Assembly (NCBI GenBank): GCA_903933995.1
Contig: CAIZMD010000102.1
Location: 1 to 7,504 of the forward strand
Direction of reading: 5' to 3'
Length of the DNA stretch: 7,504 nucleotides
Source: an uncultured Bacteroidota bacterium
Lineage (GTDB): Bacteria > Bacteroidota > Bacteroidia > Chitinophagales > Chitinophagaceae
Part shown: positions 1-7,321 of the stretch, piece by piece
Numbering within the stretch: the first letter of the stretch is position 1
Layout of the letters: each line of letters opens with the position of its first letter
Notes under the pieces: generated by a model
Seen by the model: only the letters and a program-made list of their open reading frames with translations
What the model was told of the DNA's origin: nothing
The model's database searches: none
Program-made: the position numbers and the translations under genes

Positions 1-676
1 CATGTAAGCAGAATTCAGTATAGGATTCTTGATAGGTTAAGCCATGATCTTCTAAGGCTTTTCTGTATCCACCCAATCTTTCTTTGGTAATAGACAAGTG
101 TGGTGATCCAGCAAGGTTAGCAATATGCTGGTGGCCATTATCCAATAAATGCTTGGTGGCGTCATAAGCCCCTTTGAAATTGTCTACAATAACTTTGTGG
201 GTGTTAATGCTTTCAGCAACACGGTCAAAAAATACAATGGGAAAACCGCGATCATGCAAATTTTTCAGGTGTGAAAAATCCTCTGTTTCTGCAGAAACAG
301 AAATCAACAACCCGTCAATGGATCTTGAGGCCAAATATTGAAGGTCAATTACTTCTCTTTCATAGGATTCATGACTCTGAGAAATAATAACATTATACCC
401 CTTGTCATAGGCAATGGACTCTATGCCGTTAATGGCTTGAGAGAAAAAGCTATTGGCTATTTCACAAACAATGACTCCAATAGATCTGCTCCTTTTTTCT
501 TTTAAACTTAGCGCAATAGGATTTGGCCGATAATTGATTTGCTCGGCATATTCCAGCACTTGTTTTTTAGTAGCTGGACTAATCTCATAACTGTCCCTCA
601 AAGCCCTAGATACCGTTGAGGTAGATAACCCCAAGGCCTTGGCAATGTCTTTGATGGTAACAGCTTCAAATTTCAT
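1..676 (-). CDS. LacI/GalR-family transcriptional regulator, partial (3' end outside window)
   Basis: My translation of the reverse strand from the ATG at 676-674 is open for 225 codons to the window edge; LacI-family proteins are usually about 330-350 residues, so roughly a third is missing. Residues 6-26 form the classic LacI helix-turn-helix (VTIKDIAKALGLSTSTVSRAL). The hinge helix follows (YRPNPIALSLK, about 49-59), then the start of the periplasmic-binding-protein-like effector domain (RSIGVIVCEIANSFFSQAI from residue 64). Later family landmarks are SIDGLLI, PIVFFDRV, VDNFKGAYDATKHLL and the segment ITKERLGGYRKAL. The 676 start is the only ATG possible, because an in-frame stop lies 21 bases upstream at 697-695. 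The gene is divergent from the pectinase operon, which suggests it controls that operon. The ligand cannot be read from the sequence; galacturonate, an unsaturated uronate or a catabolic intermediate is a guess from the neighbours. Confidence 0.95.
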   Translation of the reverse strand, partial: MKFEAVTIKDIAKALGLSTSTVSRALRDSYEISPATKKQVLEYAEQINYRPNPIALSLKEKRSRSIGVIVCEIANSFFSQAINGIESIAYDKGYNVIISQSHESYEREVIDLQYLASRSIDGLLISVSAETEDFSHLKNLHDRGFPIVFFDRVAESINTHKVIVDNFKGAYDATKHLLDNGHQHIANLAGSPHLSITKERLGGYRKALEDHGLTYQESYTEFCLH

Positions 677-763
677 ATGGATGAAATGGTTTAGCTACTA
701 AATTAGGTTTTTTTACGATGTCGGGTCTTTGGTAATCTCAAATGAGGCTCAAACTGACATTAG

Positions 764-777
764 CGGGAACGTTTGCG
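764..777. promoter_or_regulatory. Candidate LacI-family operator
   Basis: CGGGAACGTTTGCG is an imperfect 14-bp dyad centred on a CpG between 770 and 771: 5 of 7 positions match across the two halves, including the inner AACGTT. Many LacI/GalR operators are even-length dyads centred on CG with AAACGTTT-like cores, so the form fits the divergent regulator. The right half (GTTTGCG) is closer to the usual half-site than the left. The match was found by eye and its frequency by chance was not calculated. Confidence 0.45.
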
Positions 778-845
778 TAAAAAGATGGCTTAATTAGACC
801 CTTTCTAAGGCTTTGACAGGACTGCTTTTACAAGGAACATCGTAC

Positions 846-875
846 TTTGTTGCTTAGAATTTTATTTTATTTTTT
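846..875 (+). promoter_or_regulatory. Weak candidate Bacteroidota-type promoter for the pectinase operon
   Basis: TTTG at 846-849 is followed after 18 bases by TATTTTTT at 868-875. The Bacteroidota primary-sigma consensus is a -33 TTTG box, about 19-20 bases, then TAnnTTTG. The second box lacks the final G and the spacing is one short, in a T-rich stretch where such matches arise easily. A TTGACA at 813-818 resembles a proteobacterial -35 box but has no matching -10 box at proper distance. Confidence 0.22.
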
Positions 876-901
876 CTACTTCTTTTAAATCGATTGCCTC
901 C

Positions 902-3238
902 ATGAAAAAAACGGTCAGTTTTCTGTTCATCCTATGTTTATTGGGGTTTGGAATGCCCGAAAGCAATCCCAGAATTTTTTTGATTGGCGATTCCACGATG
1001 GCAGATAAACCTTTGGATGAAAATCCTGAAAGGGGATGGGGCCAATTATTACCAAAGTTTCTTTTGCCAGGCATTCAGGTGCAGAATCATGCTATGAATG
1101 GAAGAAGTACCAAAAGCTTTATCAAAGAAGGACGTTGGGATACTATCATGTCCAGAATGCGTAAAGGTGATTATGTATTGATTCAATTTGGACACAATGA
1201 CCAAAAGGTAGAAGATACCAATCGTTCAGCGCCAGCACATGGCTTATACAAAGAGAATCTGATTCGTTTTGTTAAAGACACTAGAAGCAAGGGTGGATTC
1301 CCTATTTTGATTACACCTGTTATGCGTAGGAAGTTTGACGAGAAAGGAAAATTTGTAGACCAACATGGTGATTACCCTGCTGTAGTAAAAGAAGTGGCAG
1401 CTTTATTAAAAGTGCCCATGATTGATTTGCACAAGTCAAGTGAGGCCATTATTGTGAAAGAAGGAGTAGAGGGAAGCAAACGCTTCTTTTTAAATATTCC
1501 GGCACAGCATTTTAAAAATTACAAGGGTAAGGAAGAAGACAATACCCATTTTAGTGAATATGGTGCTGCGTCTATGGCATCCTTGGTTTGTCAATCTATT
1601 CTTGACCAACAAATGCCTCTAGCTGCTTTGTTACAACCTTCTTTGTTCCAAGGAAAGTATCAATTTGAATTACCAAAAATTTATCAACCACATTTTAGAC
1701 AAGACACTTTGAGTATTCTTGCCAATGGTGCGGTAGCTGATGGCAAAACCTTGAATTCGGTAGCCATTAACAAAACCATTGAGCAAATGGCAGCCAAGGG
1801 TGGCGGGGTTGTAAAAATTCCTGCTGGTTTGTGGTTAACAGGTCCCATTGTGATGAAGAGCAATATCAATCTCTATGTAGAGAAAAATGCCTTGGTCATT
1901 TTTAGCAGTGACTTGAATCAATATCCCTTAGTGGTTTCTTCTTTTGAAGGAGTAGATGCCGCAAGGTGTCAGTCTCCTATCACTGCTGAAGGAATTAGTA
2001 ATATTGCCATTACGGGTAATGGCACTTTTGATGGCAATGGTTTTTTCTGGAGACCATTGAAGAAAGACAAGATGAATGAATCTGGTTGGAAGAATCATTT
2101 ACAAACTTATGGTGGTGCTTTAACAGAAGATAAGAAAACATGGTATCCCTCTGAAGCAGCCGTTAAAGCATCCTTGGATAAAAATATTGGCAAACTAACG
2201 GAAGGTAAAAAGCTCACTGATTTTGAGGGGATCAAAGATTTTTTGAGACCCAATATGGTAAGGATATCTAATTCAAAAAATATCTTAATAGAAGGTGTCA
2301 CTTTTAATAATAGCCCTGCTTGGACTACGCATATAGTTACTAGTGAACATATTACCATCAAAGGATTAATTGTGAAAAATCCTTGGTATGGTACCAATAC
2401 AGACGCCCTTGATTTGGAAAGTTGTAAGAATATTTTCATGGAAGACTGTGTGTTTGATACGGGTGATGATGGTATTACTATCAAGTCTGGTAGAGATGAA
2501 GACGGAAGAAAAAGAGGTATACCTACTCAAGACATGATTGTAAACAATTGTACTGTTTATCATGCACATGGAGGTTTTGTGATAGGTAGTGAAATGAGTG
2601 GTGGGGCCAGAAACTTGTATGTAGGAAATTGTACTTTTATTGGAACTGATATTGGACTTAGATTTAAAACAACTAGGGGAAGAGGCGGGATTGTTGAGAA
2701 TATTTATGCTAGCAATATTGTGATGAAAGATATTGTGGCTGAGGCTATTTTGTTTGACATGTATTATATGGCCAAAGATCCTGTTGTGTTGGCTGGTGAA
2801 AAAAGAGAACCACCTGTTGTAGAAACACTTCCTGTAACAGAAGCTACCCCTCAGTTTCAGCATTTCTTTTTTAATAATATCAGTTGTAATGGTGCATCCA
2901 AAGCCATTTTTGTGAGAGGGATTCCTGAAATGCATGTAAAAGACATTCAAATGAACAATGTATTTATTCAGGCTAAGGAAGGGATAGATATTCAAGAAGC
3001 AACAGGAATTCAACTAAATAATATCAGCATACACGCTAACAATAAAAATCCATTGGTATACACACTCAATAGCAACGATATCAACATCAAAGGATTTGAG
3101 TTTAGCAATAAGTCTGAAACATTTTTGCAAGCACATGGTCCTAGAACAAAAACTGTTTCTATTACCCTCAAGAACAATCAAAAACCTAAAACGGATATTG
3201 GCTTTGGAGCCGATGTTAAAACCATAGAAATTAAGTAG
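902..3238 (+). CDS. CE12-type pectin acetylesterase fused to GH28 polygalacturonase, exported
   Basis: This 778-residue protein begins with a Sec signal peptide (basic MKK, hydrophobic core to about residue 17; no lipobox). Residues about 23-235 form an SGNH/GDSL hydrolase of the rhamnogalacturonan acetylesterase type. All blocks are present: GDSTM with nucleophile S31, NGRS with G67, GHND with N99, and DNTH with D213 and H216. Residues about 265-770 form a GH28 right-handed beta-helix. Its family motifs are intact: NTDALD (D501, D504), GDD (D522, D523), HGG (H556) and RFK (R587, K589). The likely role is removal of acetyl groups from pectin and hydrolysis of its galacturonic-acid linkages, probably in the periplasm. 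Whether the GH28 acts on homogalacturonan or rhamnogalacturonan, endo or exo, cannot be decided here. The 902 ATG is the only upstream in-frame ATG, and it supplies the signal peptide. The next gene starts 1 base after the stop. Confidence 0.93.
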   Translation: MKKTVSFLFILCLLGFGMPESNPRIFLIGDSTMADKPLDENPERGWGQLLPKFLLPGIQVQNHAMNGRSTKSFIKEGRWDTIMSRMRKGDYVLIQFGHNDQKVEDTNRSAPAHGLYKENLIRFVKDTRSKGGFPILITPVMRRKFDEKGKFVDQHGDYPAVVKEVAALLKVPMIDLHKSSEAIIVKEGVEGSKRFFLNIPAQHFKNYKGKEEDNTHFSEYGAASMASLVCQSILDQQMPLAALLQPSLFQGKYQFELPKIYQPHFRQDTLSILANGAVADGKTLNSVAINKTIEQMAAKGGGVVKIPAGLWLTGPIVMKSNINLYVEKNALVIFSSDLNQYPLVVSSFEGVDAARCQSPITAEGISNIAITGNGTFDGNGFFWRPLKKDKMNESGWKNHLQTYGGALTEDKKTWYPSEAAVKASLDKNIGKLTEGKKLTDFEGIKDFLRPNMVRISNSKNILIEGVTFNNSPAWTTHIVTSEHITIKGLIVKNPWYGTNTDALDLESCKNIFMEDCVFDTGDDGITIKSGRDEDGRKRGIPTQDMIVNNCTVYHAHGGFVIGSEMSGGARNLYVGNCTFIGTDIGLRFKTTRGRGGIVENIYASNIVMKDIVAEAILFDMYYMAKDPVVLAGEKREPPVVETLPVTEATPQFQHFFFNNISCNGASKAIFVRGIPEMHVKDIQMNNVFIQAKEGIDIQEATGIQLNNISIHANNKNPLVYTLNSNDINIKGFEFSNKSETFLQAHGPRTKTVSITLKNNQKPKTDIGFGADVKTIEIK

Positions 3239-3239
3239 T

Positions 3240-5159
3240 ATGAAAAGATTCCTTTCCATTGCATTGTTTTCATTGACATTGCTCCAAGCGGTACAAGCAC
3301 AGAGCCCTGCAGAAAGAATGGCCGCAACCATTATGAAAACATGGACTGATACCCTTTGGGTAGAAGGGGCTAAACCCACTAAATGGTCTTATGACCTTGG
3401 AGTTGTTTTAAAAGGGATTGAAGGGCTTTGGTATCAAACTGCAGACCCCAAGTATTTCAACTATCTACAAAAAAGTATGGACTATTTTGTTGAAGAAAAT
3501 GGGAATATTCGAACGTATAAGATTGAGGATTATAACCTAGACAATATCCTAGATGGAAGAATGTTGTTGACTTTATACAAAGTAACTAGTAAGGAAAAAT
3601 ATTATAAAGCAGCACTCATATTAAGAGAGCAATTAAAAAAACAACCTCGCACCAATGCTGGAGGATATTGGCATAAAAAAATCTACCCCCACCAAATGTG
3701 GTTGGATGGATTGTATATGGCAGAGCCATTCCATGCAGAATTTGCGGTTGATTTTCATGAACCAGAAGCATTTAAAGATATTGCTCTACAATTCATTGTC
3801 ATGGAAGCCAAAGCCAGGGATCCTAAATCTGGTTTAATCTATCATGGATGGGATGAATCCAAAGAACAAAAATGGGCAGATCCTAAAACCGGACTTTCAC
3901 CACATTTTTGGGCAAGGGCAATGGGTTGGTATGGTATGGCCTTGGTAGACGTAATGGAAAGGATGCCCAATAACAATCCTTATAAAGATTCCTTAAAGCA
4001 GATCCTAGTTAGGTTTGTTACGGCCATCAAAAAAGTGCAAGACCCAGCAACTGGTGTTTGGTATGATATTTTAAACCTGCCAAAAGAAAAAGGTAACTAT
4101 TTAGAAGCTTCTGCCTCAAGCATGTTTGTTTGCACCATTGCCAAAGCCGTTAGGTTGGGTTACTTGCCAGCTACTTGGATAACGGTTGCAGAGAAAGGTT
4201 ATACAGGCGTTCTTAAAGAGTTTTTAAAAGTTGATGCCAATGGTCAAACCAATTTGCACGGTACTGTTTCTGTTAGCGGCTTAGGGGGCAATCCTTATAG
4301 AGACGGAAGCTATGCTTATTACATGAGTGAGAAAGTCATTGTTAATGATAAAAAAGGTGTTGGTGCCTTTTTGCAAATGGCTAATGAAATGGCTTTGCAC
4401 AAAAACTTAAAATTGGGAGCTGGTAAATCTGTGCTTCTAGATGATTGGTTCAATGCAGAAAAGAAAAAAGACATTACTGGTGTTTTAAAACCCTATCATT
4501 ATAAATGGGATGAAATGTACAATAATGGGTTTTATTTGTTAGGTCAAGTGTTTAATGCGCATGGCATACAAACCAAAACCTTGAGTGCTGCTCCAACAAA
4601 AGAAAACCTAAAAAACAGTGATATTTATTTGATTGTTGATGCGGATAATATTACCGATAATCCAACCCCTAATTATGTTCAGCCAAAAGACGTAACAGCC
4701 ATTGCAGAATGGGTAAAATCTGGTGGTGTATTGGTTTTGTTACACAATGACAAGGGCAATGCTGAGTTTGAGCACTTTAATCAATTGTCCAATAAGTTTG
4801 GCATTCATTTTAACGAGGATAGTTATAATAGGGTTCAGGGTAATCAATATGAAACAGGTGCAGTATTGGTTCCTGCAGGAAATCCCATTTTGCCAAACGT
4901 GAAAAAGATTTATCAAAAAGAAGTTAGTTCTATTACGTTAACAGCCCCTGCAAAACCAATGTTGAAAAAAGAAGAATTAATCATTTTTGCAACCGCTAAA
5001 TTGGGTAAGGGTACGGTGTTTGCAACAGCTGATCCTTGGTTATATAATGAATATACTGATGGCAGAAAATTGCCCATAGAATACCAGAACCTCCAAGCTG
5101 CCAATGATTTGGTAAAATGGTTGATCAAACAAATTCCGGTTAAACAAAGCGCAAAATAA
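3240..5159 (+). CDS. GH105 unsaturated rhamnogalacturonyl hydrolase with C-terminal DUF4350-like domain, exported
   Basis: This 639-residue protein has a clear Sec signal peptide with a predicted cut after VQA (residue 20). Residues about 25-385 match GH105 (YteR/YesR type). Motifs are QMWLDGLYMAEPF, in which D156 corresponds to the general-acid aspartate of the family; FWARAMGWYGMAL (223-235); the NYLEASASSMF segment; and YRDGSYAYYMSE (R354, D355). GH105 enzymes hydrate the double bond of 4,5-unsaturated galacturonosyl ends left by pectin lyases and so release the sugar. Usual GH105 length is about 370 residues. The extra part (about 424-636) resembles DUF4350, a glutamine-amidotransferase-like fold found behind GH105 in Bacteroidota, with a predicted strand SDIYLIVDADN and GGVLVLLHN. 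Its function is not known to me. The start codon is one base after the preceding stop (TAGTATG), so translational coupling is likely. The substrate probably comes from the PL10 domain of the next gene. Confidence 0.93.
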   Translation: MKRFLSIALFSLTLLQAVQAQSPAERMAATIMKTWTDTLWVEGAKPTKWSYDLGVVLKGIEGLWYQTADPKYFNYLQKSMDYFVEENGNIRTYKIEDYNLDNILDGRMLLTLYKVTSKEKYYKAALILREQLKKQPRTNAGGYWHKKIYPHQMWLDGLYMAEPFHAEFAVDFHEPEAFKDIALQFIVMEAKARDPKSGLIYHGWDESKEQKWADPKTGLSPHFWARAMGWYGMALVDVMERMPNNNPYKDSLKQILVRFVTAIKKVQDPATGVWYDILNLPKEKGNYLEASASSMFVCTIAKAVRLGYLPATWITVAEKGYTGVLKEFLKVDANGQTNLHGTVSVSGLGGNPYRDGSYAYYMSEKVIVNDKKGVGAFLQMANEMALHKNLKLGAGKSVLLDDWFNAEKKKDITGVLKPYHYKWDEMYNNGFYLLGQVFNAHGIQTKTLSAAPTKENLKNSDIYLIVDADNITDNPTPNYVQPKDVTAIAEWVKSGGVLVLLHNDKGNAEFEHFNQLSNKFGIHFNEDSYNRVQGNQYETGAVLVPAGNPILPNVKKIYQKEVSSITLTAPAKPMLKKEELIIFATAKLGKGTVFATADPWLYNEYTDGRKLPIEYQNLQAANDLVKWLIKQIPVKQSAK

Positions 5160-5167
5160 AACATCAA

Positions 5168-5194
5168 ATAGTTGATACATGTTTTAACAACTAT
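5168..5194 (+). other. Small intergenic hairpin between GH105 and CE8-PL10 genes
   Basis: ATAGTTG (5168-5174) and CAACTAT (5188-5194) are perfect reverse complements separated by a 13-base AT-rich loop. They lie in the 53-base gap, 8 bases after the GH105 stop and 18 bases before the TTG start. The stem is only 7 bp with two G-C pairs and has no T-run after it, so it is not a convincing intrinsic terminator. It could be an mRNA-stability or processing element, or chance. Confidence 0.3.
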
Positions 5195-5212
5195 CATCTA
5201 CAATAAAAAATA

Positions 5213-7300
5213 TTGAAAAAGAAAGAAACATCTTATTGGTTATTTGCATGCATACAGTTATGCTGTTTGATGTTGATTATACCCTGCATACAATTAAATG
5301 CTGCGGATAAAGTGATTGTGGTAGACCAACATGGCAAAGGAGATTTTACCAGTATCCAAGCTGCCATTAACAGTCTTCCAGATCATGCTGTTGAACATAG
5401 GGTGATCCTAATTAAGAATGGCATTTACCAAGAGAAAATATTTATTGAAAAACAGTTTGTAGCACTAGTAGGAGAAGACAAAAACAAAACACAGATTCGT
5501 TGCTCACAGGCAAGGGATATTTGGCGTTGTGAACACCCCGATGATTGGGGTGTGGCTACCATTAATCTAAAAGGTTCTGACATTGTTTTGGAGAACCTAA
5601 CCATTTCAAATGATTTTGGATTTAACCTAAAAGAGGAGATGCATATTGATTGCAAAGCTGATTCGGCTAATCCATTTAAAGTGGTCAAAAAATCGGGCCA
5701 CCAAATGGCTTTGAGAAGTTTTGGTACAACTAGGTTAATTGCGCGCAATTGTATTTTTAAAGCCTATGGTGGCGATACTGTAAGCCCTTGGAATACTACC
5801 GAAGGGCAATTTTATTTTAAGGACTGTGAGATGGAAGGTGGGGTTGATTTTTATTGCCCCCGCGGTTGGGCCTATGCAGAGAACTGTGTCTTCAATGCGC
5901 ATGGAAATACTGCTGCTATTTGGCATGATGGATCAGCTAATCAAGACAGCAAAACCGTATTAAAAAATTGTGTATTTAAAGGCGAAGACGGATTTAAACT
6001 TGGCAGGTATCATAGAGACGCACAGTTTTTTTTATTGGATTGTAGGTTTGCCATAAACATGGCAGACGCGCCTATTTATCTAAATGCCTCTCAACCGCAA
6101 AACCAGATTCAATGGGGGCGCAGAATTTATTTTTACAATTGCCACAAAGAGGGAGGAGACTATGCTTGGTTTGCCAATAATTTAACTGAAGCCAAGGTAA
6201 GTCCAGAAGCCATCACGGCTGCTTGGGTATTTCATGGTGCATGGAAACCAGAGAACATCAGCTTTGTCAAAACCAAACCAGTATTCAAAGTAGTTCCCGC
6301 TGTTTACCAAATTCCGGTCACTAATCAACAGCCAAGTATTGATACCATCGCTGAAAAAATGTTGCTTTTTCAACGCGCCATAGGCGGATGGCCCAAGGCA
6401 GTGAATGAAATAAAATTGGATTATCAAAAACCAATAACTGTTTTAGAAGCCAAAGCCGCTTTGGCTGATTCTATGCACAGAGATGCCACATTTGATAATG
6501 AAGCCACTAGCCGAGAAATCAAATATTTAATGGCGGCCTTTACTAAAACCAATAATCCCAAGTATTTGGCTGCAGTTGAAAAGGGTATAGCCTATTGTTT
6601 GCGTGCACAAAATGCTAAGGGAGGTTGGCCACAGTATTTTCCAGATGCAAGTTTGTACAGGGGGCAGATCACTTACAACGATAATGCCATGGTGAATGTG
6701 CTCAATATTTTGGGTGATATAGTTGAAGGGAAAAATGGGTTTGATTATATCAATCCTGTTTTTAAACCTGCAGCAGAAATGGCCATTAAAAAAGCAATTG
6801 ATTGTATTATCAATACACAGATAAAAGTAAATGGCAAGCTCACGGCATGGTGTACTCAATACAATCCTATTACCCTAGTGCCAGAAATGGCTAGAAAATT
6901 TGAGCTGCCTTCTATCAGTGCCAATGAGTCTGTAGCAATTGTAAGGTTCTTGATGCGTCAAAAACAACCTTCTGTTGCAATGAAACAAGCAATCAATGCG
7001 GCTATTGAATGGTTTCAAGCAGTTAGGGTCAATGGCTTTAGATACCAAGACGTTTCTGCCCCTGATCAGCCCAAGGGCAAGGATCGGGTTTTGGTAGCAG
7101 ATGCTAATTCAAGTGTATGGGCTAGGTTCTATGAAATTGAAACCAATAGACCTATGTTTAGTGGAAGAGATAGCGAGAAAAAATATGATGTAAAAGAAAT
7201 TGAATGGGAAAGAAGAACAGGCTATGCCTGGTATGGTGTTTGGCCAGAAAATTTGTTGACCAAGGACTATCCCAAATGGGAAACAATGAACAACAATTAG
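5213..7300 (+). CDS. CE8 pectin methylesterase fused to PL10 pectate lyase, exported, TTG start
   Basis: This 695-residue protein starts at a TTG. No ATG lies between the upstream in-frame stop (5204-5206) and this point, and only the TTG gives a full signal peptide (MKKK, then a hydrophobic stretch, cut near LNA at residue 30). Residues about 32-340 are a CE8 beta-helix. Landmarks are GIYQE (70-74), QMALR (164-168), GGDT (186-189), VDFYCPRG (211-218) and LGR (263-265). D188, D212 and R265 match the catalytic Asp, Asp and Arg of CE8, but G187 replaces the usual Gln of QDT. Residues about 375-690 are PL10, with GGWPK, TFDNEAT (426-432), GGWPQYFP, YNPITLVPEMAR and ARFYEI (637-642) near the C-terminus. 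De-esterification by CE8 would expose galacturonan for beta-elimination by PL10, and GH105 upstream would process the ends. No secretion-system C-terminal domain or binding module is seen. Confidence 0.92.
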   Translation: MKKKETSYWLFACIQLCCLMLIIPCIQLNAADKVIVVDQHGKGDFTSIQAAINSLPDHAVEHRVILIKNGIYQEKIFIEKQFVALVGEDKNKTQIRCSQARDIWRCEHPDDWGVATINLKGSDIVLENLTISNDFGFNLKEEMHIDCKADSANPFKVVKKSGHQMALRSFGTTRLIARNCIFKAYGGDTVSPWNTTEGQFYFKDCEMEGGVDFYCPRGWAYAENCVFNAHGNTAAIWHDGSANQDSKTVLKNCVFKGEDGFKLGRYHRDAQFFLLDCRFAINMADAPIYLNASQPQNQIQWGRRIYFYNCHKEGGDYAWFANNLTEAKVSPEAITAAWVFHGAWKPENISFVKTKPVFKVVPAVYQIPVTNQQPSIDTIAEKMLLFQRAIGGWPKAVNEIKLDYQKPITVLEAKAALADSMHRDATFDNEATSREIKYLMAAFTKTNNPKYLAAVEKGIAYCLRAQNAKGGWPQYFPDASLYRGQITYNDNAMVNVLNILGDIVEGKNGFDYINPVFKPAAEMAIKKAIDCIINTQIKVNGKLTAWCTQYNPITLVPEMARKFELPSISANESVAIVRFLMRQKQPSVAMKQAINAAIEWFQAVRVNGFRYQDVSAPDQPKGKDRVLVADANSSVWARFYEIETNRPMFSGRDSEKKYDVKEIEWERRTGYAWYGVWPENLLTKDYPKWETMNNN

Positions 7301-7321
7301 TAAGCAAGCAATTCATAAGAG

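Larger units (their letters stand above)
677..901. promoter_or_regulatory. Divergent intergenic control region
   Basis: This is the 225-bp AT-rich gap between the divergent regulator gene and the first pectinase gene. It contains no convincing reading frame and no RNA gene that I recognise. It must hold both promoters. A LacI-type operator candidate lies near its centre, about 88 bp from the regulator start and 125 bp from the pectinase start. The stretch 856-889 just before the pectinase gene is very T-rich, as is common upstream of Bacteroidota genes. No Shine-Dalgarno sequence precedes the ATG at 902. Confidence 0.7.

Noticed and set aside
690..702. Inverted repeat TTTAG-CTA-CTAAA just upstream of the regulator start, as a second operator
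   Set aside because: The half-sites are 5 bp, AT-rich and odd-spaced, unlike a CG-centred LacI operator. Such repeats are frequent by chance in AT-rich DNA.
813..818. TTGACA as a sigma70-type -35 box
   Set aside because: No TATAAT-like box occurs 16-18 bases downstream, and the likely host phylum uses TTTG/TAnnTTTG promoters.
830..850. Hairpin ACAAGG...CTTTGT upstream of the first pectinase gene, as attenuator or second operator
   Set aside because: The stem is six pairs including one G-T pair, with a 9-base loop, no T-run immediately after it and no known motif.
2030..2250. Apparent insertion in the GH28 domain (about residues 377-450, Lys-rich with KTWYPS) as foreign sequence or a decayed module
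   Set aside because: The frame is intact and the base composition is like its surroundings. To my knowledge, similar inserts occur in this type of Bacteroidota GH28, so it is probably a normal subfamily loop.
2366..3013. Long reverse-strand open frame (215 codons) opposite the GH28 domain
   Set aside because: The plus strand has an intact GH28 with all catalytic motifs. The reverse product is low-complexity, rich in Ile, Ser, Asn and Thr, with no recognisable domain.
7301..7321. Terminator between the CE8-PL10 gene and the uxaB-like gene
   Set aside because: The 21-base gap has no stem and no T-run.
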